Positions 33,081 through 41,163 of a DNA stretch of 64,000 nt are shown here, piece after piece. The stretch lies in contig CAWIIF010000011.1 of assembly GCA_963836015.1 (NCBI GenBank), positions 186,001 to 250,000 on the forward strand, in the 5' to 3' direction. The translations under genes and the position numbers were made by a program. Below the pieces are notes generated by a model that did no database searches, was not told the origin of the DNA, and was given only the letters and a program-made list of their open reading frames with translations. Position 1 is the first letter of the stretch. Each line of letters begins with the position of its first letter. The stretch is from CAWCDJ01 sp963836015 (GTDB lineage Bacteria > Acidobacteriota > Terriglobia > Bryobacterales > Bryobacteraceae).

Positions 33081-34016
33081 TCAAGGGCGTTGACTCATCG
33101 CCTGTTGGATTACCCACTCGGTAGGCAGCGCCGTCGCCGCGGACGAGCGGAGCACGCCTTCGCCCATAACGGCGCTCACGAAATTCTCCACACAAGGGTA
33201 GTGCAGGTTGGAATGCGCCGGGATCGATTCGGTCCCGGCCGGATGGACGAGCGACGGGCTGTTCAGCGGCGTAAGGTCGATTTCGCCCTCGGTTCCGCGG
33301 ATTCGGAACTCGTCGCGCGGAATGCGGGAGTGCCAGCGCACATCGACGATCGCACGCACGCCGCTATCATAGTCGATCATCACGGTGGCGTTGTCCTCCA
33401 CCGCCGTCGGATGCACCAAGGTCGAAAGGTGGCCTGTCGCGCGAACCGGCTGTCCGAAGACGTAGTTCATCAGGTCAATGCGGTGGCAGGCGATGTCGTA
33501 GAGCGGCCCTCCGCCGGAGCGGGCCGGATCGACCAGCCACGAGCGGAACCCATCGGTAGGGTGGAACCAGTCATGGGAGGTAGCTTCCGCGAAGACCGGG
33601 CGGCCGATCGCGCCGGCGGCCAGCAGCTCCCGCGCGCGTCCCACCTTGGGGTAAGTGCGGCGGTAATACGCGATGCCGAGAACTCGCCCGGTTTCCTCGG
33701 CGGCACGCTGCATGGCCTGTGCCTCGGCGTAGTTCATGGCCATGGGCTTCTCGCAGAGAACGTGCTTGCCGGCGCGCAGGGCCGCGATCGACTGGGAACT
33801 GTGGAGGCACACCGGTGTGGCGACGTACACGGCGTCGGCCGGACACTCCGCGAGCGCCGTCTCAAGGTCGGTCCAGGCGGGGACGCCGTAGGGCTCGGCC
33901 TTAGAGAGATCGCGGGTCACGAAGCCAGTGAGCTGACTGCGCGGTTCGGCGAGGATAGCGGGAAGGACGCGCTTCGTGGCGATGTCGCCGATGCCGAGAA
34001 CCAGCCAGCGCAACAT
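33081..34016 (-). CDS. Gfo/Idh/MocA-family oxidoreductase
   Basis: NAD(P)-dependent sugar or cyclitol dehydrogenase. N-terminal Rossmann motif LRWLVLGIGDIATKRVLPAI; the EKP signature is in GKHVLCEKPMAMN; the C-terminal domain has SGGGPLYDIACHRIDLMNYVFG. The ATG at 34016 is used because the Rossmann fold starts there; the open frame upstream has no homologous look. 311 residues, cytoplasmic, probably translated with the sulfatases downstream (gap 7 bases). Confidence 0.9.
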   Translation of the reverse strand: MLRWLVLGIGDIATKRVLPAILAEPRSQLTGFVTRDLSKAEPYGVPAWTDLETALAECPADAVYVATPVCLHSSQSIAALRAGKHVLCEKPMAMNYAEAQAMQRAAEETGRVLGIAYYRRTYPKVGRARELLAAGAIGRPVFAEATSHDWFHPTDGFRSWLVDPARSGGGPLYDIACHRIDLMNYVFGQPVRATGHLSTLVHPTAVEDNATVMIDYDSGVRAIVDVRWHSRIPRDEFRIRGTEGEIDLTPLNSPSLVHPAGTESIPAHSNLHYPCVENFVSAVMGEGVLRSSAATALPTEWVIQQAMSQRP

Positions 34017-34051
34017 AGGGCCATAATACTCCGGCGGAGGGCGCCCGTCGA

Positions 34052-34819
34052 TTACTTCCTGGATTTGGCGGCAGCCCGCCGGGCGGAGCGCTTCAGGGGG
34101 TCGGCCGGGCGATAGTCCAACTCGCGGGACAGGACCTCCACCAGTTTCGCCAGCATTTGAGTTCGGGCCCAATACTTGTCGTTGCCTTCTACCAGGTGCC
34201 AGGGGGCGGTTCGGGTGCTCGTCTTCACCAGCATTTCCTCCACCGCGTCTTCATAGGTGGACCACTTCTCCCGGTTGCGCCAGTCTTCGCTGGTGAGCTT
34301 CCAGGCTTTGTAACCGATGGCTTTGCGCTCTTCGAAGCGGCGGAGTTGTTCCTCGCGCGAGATCTGGATCCAGAATTTGGCGATGACCGCGCCGAAATCC
34401 TTCAGTTGCCGTTCGAAGGAGTTGATCTCCTTATAGGCGCGCTTCCACGCTTCCGCGGGGCAGAAGCCCTCGACGCGCTCCACCAGCACCCGCCCGTACC
34501 AGGAGCGGTCGAAGATGGCGATCTGGCCGCACTCCGGCAGCCGGCGCCAGAAGCGATAGAGGTAATGCCTCGTCTTGTCCTCGCCCTGCGGCGCCGCGAT
34601 CGGATAGACCACGTAGCCGCGCGGGTCGAGCTTTTCGGTGATCCGTTTAATGGCGCCTCCCTTTCCGGAGGCGTCCCAGCCTTCGAACAGGATGACGACC
34701 GGGCGCTTTTGCAGGTACACCTGGTAACCCAGTTCGCGGAGTTGGATCTGGCGCCGCGTCACTTCCCGGACATACGATTCCCGATCGAGTTTGTGAGTCA
34801 GGTCGAGTGTCTCGAGCAT
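34052..34819 (-). CDS. Polyphosphate kinase 2-family phosphotransferase (second of a tandem pair)
   Basis: Transfers phosphate between polyphosphate and nucleotides. Walker A FEGWDASGKGG and Walker B FDRSWYGRV are intact, with the lid-type stretch ERVEGFCPAEAWKRAYKEINSFERQL between them. 255 residues, one PPK2 domain. The C-terminal tail is strongly basic (RSARRAAAKSRK). Its ATG at 34819 shares one base with the stop of the first PPK2 gene (TGATG), so the two are coupled. Together they match the two halves of polyphosphate:AMP phosphotransferase (Pap), here unfused. Nucleotide preference cannot be read from sequence alone. Confidence 0.9.
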   Translation of the reverse strand: MLETLDLTHKLDRESYVREVTRRQIQLRELGYQVYLQKRPVVILFEGWDASGKGGAIKRITEKLDPRGYVVYPIAAPQGEDKTRHYLYRFWRRLPECGQIAIFDRSWYGRVLVERVEGFCPAEAWKRAYKEINSFERQLKDFGAVIAKFWIQISREEQLRRFEERKAIGYKAWKLTSEDWRNREKWSTYEDAVEEMLVKTSTRTAPWHLVEGNDKYWARTQMLAKLVEVLSRELDYRPADPLKRSARRAAAKSRK

Positions 34820-35616
34820 CAGGCCCTCCCCGAAAGCGATTCCATGGCTACGCGGAGCTCCGCGTCCTTGGCGGCTGCGCCCGGCGCCTCCACGCGCTGC
34901 GGAGCGTTCGCGCCCAGGCGCCGCTCCATGGCGGCCACGATGGTCTCGAAGATTCGTTTCCGTGCGTGCCACTTGGAAGTGGCCTCGACGATGGTCCAGG
35001 GCGCGAACTCCGAGTCGGTCAGCTCCAGCATCTCCTCGGCGGCCGCCAGGTAGTCCGCGTATTTCTTGTGGCGGGACCAATCGGCGTCGCTGACCCGCCA
35101 GGCCTCCAGCGGATCGGCCTCGATGGAGCGAAAACGCGCCTTCTGCTCCTTCTTCGAGATGTGCAGGAAAAACTTGAGGATCACCGCGCCGTCATCGGCC
35201 AGCATGCGCTCGAACTCGACGATGTCGCGGTATGCGTCCCGCCACGCCTGCTCGGGAATCGCGCGCTCGACCCGGTCGTCCAAAACGCGGACGTACCAGC
35301 TGCGGTCGAAGATCACCATCTCGCCGCGGTTCGGCGCCTTCAGCCAGAAGCGCCACAGCCAGGGACGCTGCTGCTCGTAGGTACGGGGAGCGGTGATGGG
35401 ATAGAGTTTGAACCCGCGCGGATCCAGGCGCTGCGTAAGGGCCGCGATCGCCGTGCCCTTTCCGGAGGCGTCCCAGCCTTCGAAAACGATGACGGTCGGT
35501 ATGCCCTGGTCCCAGCTCGCCTTTTCGAGATCGTACAGGCGGTGCTGGACAGACGGCAGAAACCGCTTGTACGCCTCCTGCGAAAGCCTCTTCTTGAGAT
35601 TGACGTTTTCCAACAT
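34819..35616 (-). CDS. Polyphosphate kinase 2-family phosphotransferase (first of a tandem pair)
   Basis: 265 residues. Walker A FEGWDASGKGT and Walker B FDRSWYVRV are intact, and PRGFKLYPITAPRTYEQQRPWLWRFW matches the PPK2 core. Paralogous to the gene directly downstream but clearly diverged (many substitutions outside motifs), so it is not a recent duplication. Both copies keep catalytic motifs, whereas fused Pap proteins often have one degenerate half. Confidence 0.9.
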   Translation of the reverse strand: MLENVNLKKRLSQEAYKRFLPSVQHRLYDLEKASWDQGIPTVIVFEGWDASGKGTAIAALTQRLDPRGFKLYPITAPRTYEQQRPWLWRFWLKAPNRGEMVIFDRSWYVRVLDDRVERAIPEQAWRDAYRDIVEFERMLADDGAVILKFFLHISKKEQKARFRSIEADPLEAWRVSDADWSRHKKYADYLAAAEEMLELTDSEFAPWTIVEATSKWHARKRIFETIVAAMERRLGANAPQRVEAPGAAAKDAELRVAMESLSGRA

Positions 35617-35679
35617 GGCTTCAGCGTCAATTCTAGCCGCCTTCGCCGGTCGGTGTTAGGGTTGAGGGATCGACCGCTG

Positions 35680-35769
35680 TGGCGGAGGAAGAGGGATTCG
35701 AACCCCCGAGTGAGTCACCCCACTAACGGTTTTCAAGACCGCCGCCTTCGACCGCTCGGCCATTCCTCC
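35680..35769 (-). tRNA. tRNA-Ser (anticodon UGA)
   Basis: Read on the minus strand, the 7-bp acceptor stem GGAGGAA/TTCCTCC is perfect, the discriminator is G, and CCA is encoded at 35680-35682. The anticodon loop CTTGAAA sits on a GCGGT/ACCGT stem, giving UGA for serine. A long variable arm (TGGGGTGACTCACTC) and the T-loop TTCGAAT confirm a class II tRNA-Ser. Confidence 0.97.
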
Positions 35770-35794
35770 GACCTTTATTATATCCGGGCCGTCC

Positions 35795-36394
35795 TCACGG
35801 CTGTACGCCCCCGGGAAGCAGACGGTCCAGCTTGCCGTTCAGCTCCGTCAGCGCTTTCATGACTGCGTCGTGCTCAACCTCGTCCTGCGCCGGTAGCTTC
35901 CGTTGGATGTAGAAAGTGCCGCCGGGTTCCAGAACGCATTGATCGACTTCCGAGACCGAGTCGAACCCCTGACGGTGCAGCACAGTCATCAACTCGGACC
36001 GGGTCAGTAGCTCCTTAGCCAGGGCGTTGCGGACGATGCAGCCATTCTGGATCAGCGTCGTCGGCTTACCTTCGAAGATCTGGTCGAGGCGGCGGTGGCG
36101 GAACAGGAACCGCACTACCAGGTAATTGATCACCAGCAGAGCGAAGGCGCCAATCACGCCGCCGAGCAGCGAATTGTCGTCTCCGATGATGGCGTTCTGC
36201 ACGGTGTTGGAAAGCGAGAGCAGCACCACCAGGTCGAAGGGGTTGAGCTGCGCCAGTTCCCGTTTTCCGAAGACGCGCAGGGCGACCACCAGAAAAAGGT
36301 AGACGAGAGCGGGTCGCAGGATCTTCTCCGCCAGGGGTACTCCCGGCACGAAGATGTTGTGCCACATGTGCGCCGACGCCAGCCAGTGGGGCAT
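35795..36394 (-). CDS. DUF421/YetF-family membrane protein
   Basis: 199 residues: three membrane helices in the N-terminal half (LVYLFLVVALRVF; LSLSNTVQNAIIG; IGAFALLVINYLVVRFLF) and a cytoplasmic C-terminal domain with the family motifs RRLDQIFEGKPTTLIQNG and ELMTVLHRQGFDSVSEVDQCVLEPGGTFYI. GKRELAQLNPFDLVV is the classic DUF421 stretch. The ATG at 36394 has GGGAGGAA at the right distance. Function of the family is not settled. Confidence 0.9.
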   Translation of the reverse strand: MPHWLASAHMWHNIFVPGVPLAEKILRPALVYLFLVVALRVFGKRELAQLNPFDLVVLLSLSNTVQNAIIGDDNSLLGGVIGAFALLVINYLVVRFLFRHRRLDQIFEGKPTTLIQNGCIVRNALAKELLTRSELMTVLHRQGFDSVSEVDQCVLEPGGTFYIQRKLPAQDEVEHDAVMKALTELNGKLDRLLPGGVQP

Positions 36395-36682
36395 TCGATA
36401 TTCCTCCCAAATGCCAATTATGCCCCGCCCCGCTGGATTTGAGCGGGCCAATTCGCTACAACAAGAGAACAGGCCAATGTTCCGGCCTGTGGAAAGCCTG
36501 TGGACGTCGTGAGGGCAGTTGCGGAATTCCCGCCTGGAGCGCTTGATTCAAAAGCGACTTCCGCGTGCGGTGCGATAGGGCGCATCCTCGTGGTTTATCC
36601 GCAGCCTAAATCGCTCATAACGACGGGCGAAATCCTGTGCGACGTCCCGGCGCGGGAGGGGCTACTCTAAGTCATTCACGCC

Positions 36683-38047
36683 ATGTCTGCTGCCAACGTG
36701 TCCGAAAAAGGTCTTCCCACCAATGTGGATGCCGAGCGATTCGTGCTTGGGTCGATTCTGCTCGACGACAGTCTCTACGTGCAAGCCGCCGGAACCCTCG
36801 AGGCCGACGACTTCAGCCTGGAGAAGCATCGCCGCATCTTCAAGCGGATGGGCGACCTTCAGGACCGCGGCGAGCGCATCGACCGCGTTACCATCGCCAA
36901 CGAGCTGCTGAAGTTCAACGAGCTGGAGGCTTGCGACGGCCTGAGCTACCTGGTTTCGCTCGACGACGGGCTGCCCCAGATTCCGAACCTCGACAGCTAC
37001 ATCCGCATCGTCAAGGACAAGGCCGTGCTGCGGCGCATCATCTTTGCTTCGCAGCACATGATGAACCGCTGCCTGCTGGGCGAGGAGGAGCCCGACCAGA
37101 TTCTGGCCGGGGCCGAGGAAACGCTCCTCAAACTCGGGGACGCCCGGGTGAAGAACGGCCTGCAGAATCCGGACCAGATTCTGCAGAACTACGAGGGAGG
37201 CATTTCAGCCTTCCTGGACCCGAGCAAGCGCATCAAGGGAATCAGCACCGGGTTCACCAAGTTCGACGAATACACCGGCGGGCTGCACGGCGGCGACCTC
37301 TGCATTCTGGCCGCCCGGCCTTCGATGGGGAAGACTGCCCTTGCTTTGAATATCGCGCAGCACGTGGCGCTGAGGTTGAAGCAGACCGTGGCGGTGTTTT
37401 CGCTCGAAATGTCGAATGAGTCGCTGCTGACCCGTATGCTCTGCGCCACCGCGCGGGTGGACAGCCAGCGGTTCCGCGCCGGGTACCTCACGCAGGAGGA
37501 GCGCAGAAAGCTCAACCAGGCCCTGCACGAGCTGGTCGAGGCTCCGCTCTACATCGATGACACTCCGGGCATCCACCTCATGGACATGCACGCCAAGCTG
37601 CGTCGCTTGCAGGCCGAGCGCAATAAACTCGGGTTAGTGATCGTTGACTATCTTCAGTTAATGACCGGCCGCGGCCGCTTCGAAAACCGCAACCAGGAAG
37701 TTAGCGCGCTCTCGCGCGGCATGAAGCTCCTCGCCAAGGAATTGAATGTCCCGCTGCTGGTGCTTTCGCAGTTGAGCCGCGCGGTCGAAACCCGCCAGGG
37801 CGATCATCGCCCGCAGCTCAGCGACTTGAGGGAGTCGGGCTCGATCGAGCAGGACGCGGACGTGGTGGGCTTCATCTTCCGCGAAGAAGTTTACAATCGC
37901 GACCGCGAAGACCTGAAAGGGCTCGCCGAATTGATCATCGCCAAGCAGCGCAACGGCCCCGTGGGAACCGTCAACCTCGTGTTCCTGCACGCGCAGACCA
38001 AGTTCGAGAACCGCGCCGAGGACACCGGCGACCTTCCCGAAGAATAA
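36683..38047 (+). CDS. dnaB: Replicative DNA helicase DnaB
   Basis: Hexameric 5'-3' helicase of the replication fork. N-terminal DnaB domain (NVDAERFVLGSILLDDSLY) and C-terminal RecA-like domain with Walker A AARPSMGKTALALN, Walker B LVIVDYLQLMTG and LSRAVETRQGDHRPQLSDLRESGSIEQDADVVGF are complete. 454 residues, no intein. It is divergent from the DUF421 gene across a 288-base region that holds a few DnaA-box-like sites. Confidence 0.96.
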   Translation: MSAANVSEKGLPTNVDAERFVLGSILLDDSLYVQAAGTLEADDFSLEKHRRIFKRMGDLQDRGERIDRVTIANELLKFNELEACDGLSYLVSLDDGLPQIPNLDSYIRIVKDKAVLRRIIFASQHMMNRCLLGEEEPDQILAGAEETLLKLGDARVKNGLQNPDQILQNYEGGISAFLDPSKRIKGISTGFTKFDEYTGGLHGGDLCILAARPSMGKTALALNIAQHVALRLKQTVAVFSLEMSNESLLTRMLCATARVDSQRFRAGYLTQEERRKLNQALHELVEAPLYIDDTPGIHLMDMHAKLRRLQAERNKLGLVIVDYLQLMTGRGRFENRNQEVSALSRGMKLLAKELNVPLLVLSQLSRAVETRQGDHRPQLSDLRESGSIEQDADVVGFIFREEVYNRDREDLKGLAELIIAKQRNGPVGTVNLVFLHAQTKFENRAEDTGDLPEE

Positions 38048-38053
38048 CCGGAC

Positions 38054-38647
38054 CTAGCGGGTTACCAGCAGCTCCGCCTGCACGAACGCCGAGCTGCCGA
38101 TCTGGTCGCGCAGTGTATTGAAACGGACCGTGCTGCTCGCGGCGCGCAGCCGCGCCGCTTCGGCGAAAGCCAGTTCCCTGAGGAAGCGGTCGGCGCGGTC
38201 GCGGTAGGAATAGCCCACATAGACCAGGCCTCCCCCAGCCACCACCTCCATGAGGAGATCCCAGAACGTCGCTCGCCGGAACAGCGATTTACGGCCGGCC
38301 GCGTCGCGCGGGATTTCGATGGTCTGGCGCCCGCCGCGAAGAATTGCACGGATACAGCGGGCCGCGTCGAATGCGCGCGTCGGGTCGGGGTCGGGGAAGC
38401 TCGCCAGCACCTCGCGGAGCGCATCGGCTTCCACCTCCCACCCGGCCCAGCGGAAGCGCGATGCGCCGCTCACCATCGACCCGCGTCTGATGAATTCGCG
38501 GATGCGCGCCTCGTCCTTGCCGGTCACGGCGAGCATGTGCTCGAGCAGTTCCCGAATCGGAAGATCCTGCACCACGACCGGAGAGATCGTGATCGCTTCG
38601 GCGGCTTCCGAGCTCAGCTTCACGCGAACAGTCTGCGGTAACGCCAT
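38054..38647 (-). CDS. Conserved-looking hypothetical protein
   Basis: 197 residues, soluble, no signal or membrane helix. No recognised domain. The C-terminal half (RRATFWDLLMEVVAGGGLVYVGYSYRDRADRFLRELAFAEAARLRAA) is strongly helical. Converges on dnaB with 6 bases between stops and diverges from the 38675 gene with 27 bases between starts, which leaves room for only a compact shared promoter. Alternative roles cannot be proposed from sequence. Confidence 0.6.
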   Translation of the reverse strand: MALPQTVRVKLSSEAAEAITISPVVVQDLPIRELLEHMLAVTGKDEARIREFIRRGSMVSGASRFRWAGWEVEADALREVLASFPDPDPTRAFDAARCIRAILRGGRQTIEIPRDAAGRKSLFRRATFWDLLMEVVAGGGLVYVGYSYRDRADRFLRELAFAEAARLRAASSTVRFNTLRDQIGSSAFVQAELLVTR

Positions 38648-38674
38648 TCTTCGATTTCACGCTAGCATAAGTCC

Positions 38675-38950
38675 GTGACCCCTCTCGAAAAGGTGCTGGC
38701 CGAGACCGCGCGCTACGAGCACGCCCTGCTGCGTTTCTCGGCACGCGAGCACGGTGGCGGGGTTGAGCTGGTGATCGAGATGAAGGACCCGGGCCTCGGC
38801 TTGCACACGTATTTTGCGCCCGTACACCCGCGCGATATCGAGCATCCCCAGTTTCCGTGGACCTTCCAGCGGTACCTGTACGATTGCATGCACGACTACC
38901 TGGTGGAGATGTTCATTCGCACACCGCAGAGCCGGGACGCCGGCGCATGA
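38675..38950 (+). CDS. Small hypothetical protein upstream of MidA-like methyltransferase
   Basis: 91 residues starting at GTG. Soluble; ends CMHDYLVEMFIRTPQSRDAGA. No known domain. Its stop overlaps the start of the methyltransferase gene by 4 bases (ATGA), so it is translated with it, and the pair probably forms one operon. Confidence 0.65.
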   Translation: MTPLEKVLAETARYEHALLRFSAREHGGGVELVIEMKDPGLGLHTYFAPVHPRDIEHPQFPWTFQRYLYDCMHDYLVEMFIRTPQSRDAGA

Positions 38951-39918
38951 CCCCGGCCGGCGAAATTCTGGCGGCGGAGATCCGCCGCGGCGGCCCGATT
39001 CCTTTCCGGCGATTTATGGAGGTCGCGCTCTACCACCCCGAGTGCGGCTACTATCGCCGCGCGCGCGACCCGTTCGGAAAAGAGGGCGACTTCTACACGG
39101 CCGAGCAGGTGCAGCCGGTCTTCGGGATCCTCGTGGCGGCTCGCATCCGCCAGTTGTTCCAGGAGATGGGTGAGCCGGGCGGCTTCACCGTGGTCGAGCT
39201 CGGCGCGGGGCGGGAGGAGATGGCTCCGTCGCTCGCACGCTGGCGTTACGCCCCGGTGGATCTGGGCGCCGCGCTGCCGGAGCGATTTACGGGAGTCGTG
39301 TTTTCCAACGAGTTTTTCGACGCGCTGCCCGTGGACGCCGTCGCCTATTGCGAGGGAGCATTCCGCGAGCGGCTCGTGCGTCTCGACGGCGAGCATTTCG
39401 CGTGGGAGACCGGACCCGCCGTTCGTGAAGAGGCGGGCGATTACCTGCGCCGTTACTTCCCGCCACCCGCGGAAGGGGATCAGTACGAGGTGAACCTCGA
39501 GGCGCTGGCATGGATCGAACGCATCTGCGCCGCAATGGAGCGCGGGCACATCCTCACCATCGATTACGGATTCACGCGCGCCGAGGCCATCCGGTTTCCC
39601 GCCGGCACGCTGATGGCATATCGCCGTCACACGGCGCGGGACGAGGTGCTGGAAGAGCCGGGAGAGCGCGACATCACGGCGCACGTGAACTTCACCGCTC
39701 TCGAAGACCACGGCCTGCGCTGCGGATTGCGAACGCGCCGCTTCGAAACGCTGGCGCAGACGATTCTCGCCGCCGGTGAAGCGGACCAGTTCGCGGAAGC
39801 GCTGGGTGAAGGAAACGATCTGCGGCGGAGGATGCAGCTCAAAACTCTGCTCTTCGGAATGGGCGAGACCTTCCGGGTGCTCTGGCAGGAGAAGGGAGAA
39901 TCGGAGAGAAAAGGCTGA
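38947..39918 (+). CDS. MidA/NDUFAF7-type SAM-dependent methyltransferase
   Basis: 323 residues. Opens with the family stretch IPFRRFMEVALYHPECGYYRR ... GKEGDFYTAEQVQPVFG. The SAM-binding motif is VVELGAGREEMA, followed by FSNEFFDALPVD. NDUFAF7/MidA enzymes methylate an arginine of complex I in mitochondria; the bacterial substrate is unproven. The ATG at 38947 overlaps the preceding gene; upstream frame extension reads through that gene. Confidence 0.9.
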   Translation: MTPAGEILAAEIRRGGPIPFRRFMEVALYHPECGYYRRARDPFGKEGDFYTAEQVQPVFGILVAARIRQLFQEMGEPGGFTVVELGAGREEMAPSLARWRYAPVDLGAALPERFTGVVFSNEFFDALPVDAVAYCEGAFRERLVRLDGEHFAWETGPAVREEAGDYLRRYFPPPAEGDQYEVNLEALAWIERICAAMERGHILTIDYGFTRAEAIRFPAGTLMAYRRHTARDEVLEEPGERDITAHVNFTALEDHGLRCGLRTRRFETLAQTILAAGEADQFAEALGEGNDLRRRMQLKTLLFGMGETFRVLWQEKGESERKG

Positions 39919-39925
39919 AACAATG

Positions 39926-39950
39926 AAAAAGGCCCCGAAAACCGGGGCCT
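39926..39950 (-). terminator. Rho-independent terminator
   Basis: Read on the minus strand, an 8-bp stem AGGCCCCG/CGGGGCCT with a 5-base loop is followed directly by a run of five T. It lies about 45 bases after the stop codon of the small basic peptide gene (39997-40059) and would end that transcript. On the plus strand no T-run follows, so it is not a plus-strand terminator. Confidence 0.75.
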
Positions 39951-39996
39951 CGTAGTGGAATCCGTTTTGCAGGCCCTTGTTCAGGGCGCGCCCAAG

Positions 39997-40059
39997 CTAC
40001 TTCTTTTTCTTCGGAGCAGCTTTCTTCTTCGGGGCGGCTTTCTTGGTTGCGCTCTTCAT
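39997..40059 (-). CDS. 20-residue lysine/alanine-rich basic peptide
   Basis: Small gene encoding MKSATKKAAPKK followed by a near-repeat of the same pattern, ending in four lysines. The composition (10 Lys of 20) resembles the basic tails of histone-H1-like and AlgP-like proteins, so nucleic-acid or polyanion binding is plausible. Evidence that it is real: GGGAGA 8 bases before the ATG, a good promoter upstream (40114-40142) and a rho-independent terminator downstream (39926-39950). Alternatively the transcript itself is a small RNA and the peptide incidental. Confidence 0.55.
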   Translation of the reverse strand: MKSATKKAAPKKKAAPKKKK

Positions 40060-40086
40060 TGATTGATTCTCCCTAACATCAAATTT

Positions 40087-40103
40087 TGCGATTCAAAATC
40101 GCA
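40087..40103. other. 7-bp inverted repeat in the leader of the basic peptide gene
   Basis: TGCGATT CAA AATCGCA is a perfect hairpin-forming repeat between the promoter and the ribosome-binding site. It could be an operator or a leader hairpin. Confidence 0.5.
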
Positions 40104-40113
40104 ATGTGATTCA

Positions 40114-40142
40114 TATATAAGGTTGTTCGCGGGGAAAGTCAA
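40114..40142 (-). promoter_or_regulatory. Sigma-70-type promoter for the basic peptide gene
   Basis: On the minus strand TTGACT (RC of 40137-40142) and TATATA (RC of 40114-40119) are separated by exactly 17 bases. The start of transcription would be near 40107, leaving a leader of about 48 bases. This AT-rich patch stands out in a GC-rich window. Confidence 0.65.
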
Positions 40143-40262
40143 GAAAAAAATGCATTCGGCGGCCCAATCCGACCTCTTTCGAGTTGCAGGCGCGAGTGTC
40201 ATCGCGAGCTCCGGAGAGCGTTATGGAATTCTTGCGCGAAACTGGAAGGGGAGGCAACGCCA

Positions 40263-41156
40263 TTGGTCATGGCTGTCGACGGCGGTGAAGGCGACAGGGC
40301 ACTCGTGGAGCGCCTGCAAGGACGCGACCCGCGGGCCCTCGCGGAACTTTATGACCGGCACGGCCGCGCGATCTACTCGTGGGTGCTCGGTGCCGCCGGG
40401 AACCGCGGTGCCGCCGAGGACCTGGTCCAGGAGACTTTCTTGCGGGCATGGAACCGCATTCAAAGCTTCGGTCCCGCGAGCGGTCCGATCGAGTTGTGGC
40501 TGCTGGCGATCGCACGCGACGCCGCGCCCCATTGCGAGGATTCGGACAATCCGGCGCCCGGCGCCGCGCCGCCGCCATCTCCGAAACTCCGGCGGAGGAT
40601 TCTGGCCTCGGCGGGATACGAACGCTTCGGGTGGGCGCCGTTCCTGGCCGCGGCTGCCGTGCTGGCGCTCTCTGCTGCGGTTTATTTCGGCGGAAGGGAG
40701 CGCACCTTCGCCCTCGAAGTCCTGAATCTGCGCGAGCAGATGCGGCAGCAGAACATCGCCCTGACGCGCTTCAACGAAGCTCTTTCTATCCTGAACGGTG
40801 AGGGCACCGTCGAAGCTTCTTCCGCGCCGGGACCGCTTTCAGGCAAGATCTTCGTGAATGCGCAGCAGGGGGTATTGCTGATTGCGTCGAATCTCACACC
40901 CGCGCCGCGCGGCAAGGTCTTCGAGATGTGGCTGGTCGCGAAAAGCGGCAGGCGCGCGCCGGCCGGAGTGTTTCAGGCGCGACGCGACGGCACGGCGCTG
41001 CACGTGGCGGGGGGGCCAGTGGACGCTGCCTCGATTGCGGCGGTCGCCGTAACCCTGGAAGACGAAGGCGGCGCTGCGCAGCCCACCTCGCCGCCGATCA
41101 TCACGGCTTATCTTTGGTCTAATCGTACGGAAGCCCGCTCCCCCTCGCGTCCATAA
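40263..41156 (+). CDS. Sigma-factor region 2 fused to a membrane anchor and anti-sigma RskA domain
   Basis: 297 residues in one uninterrupted frame. Residues 11-90 match region 2 of ECF sigma factors (ALAELYDRHGRAIYSWVLG ... AEDLVQETFLRAWNRIQSF ... WLLAIARDA). Then comes a Pro-rich linker (PGAAPPPSPKLRRRILASAG) of the kind found in anti-sigma factors. One membrane helix (124-144), a short coiled coil and an RskA-type extracytoplasmic domain (190-284: SGKIFVNAQQGVLLIASNL, FEMWLVAKSG, VAVTLEDEGG) follow. Sigma region 4 and the cytoplasmic anti-sigma (zinc-finger) domain are missing. TTG at 40263 lies 8 bases after AAGGGGAGG; an ATG at 40269 is an alternative. It could be a deletion fusion of a sigma/anti-sigma pair or a membrane-tethered regulator. 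Confidence 0.8.
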   Translation: MVMAVDGGEGDRALVERLQGRDPRALAELYDRHGRAIYSWVLGAAGNRGAAEDLVQETFLRAWNRIQSFGPASGPIELWLLAIARDAAPHCEDSDNPAPGAAPPPSPKLRRRILASAGYERFGWAPFLAAAAVLALSAAVYFGGRERTFALEVLNLREQMRQQNIALTRFNEALSILNGEGTVEASSAPGPLSGKIFVNAQQGVLLIASNLTPAPRGKVFEMWLVAKSGRRAPAGVFQARRDGTALHVAGGPVDAASIAAVAVTLEDEGGAAQPTSPPIITAYLWSNRTEARSPSRP

Positions 41157-41163
41157 TAGTTCT

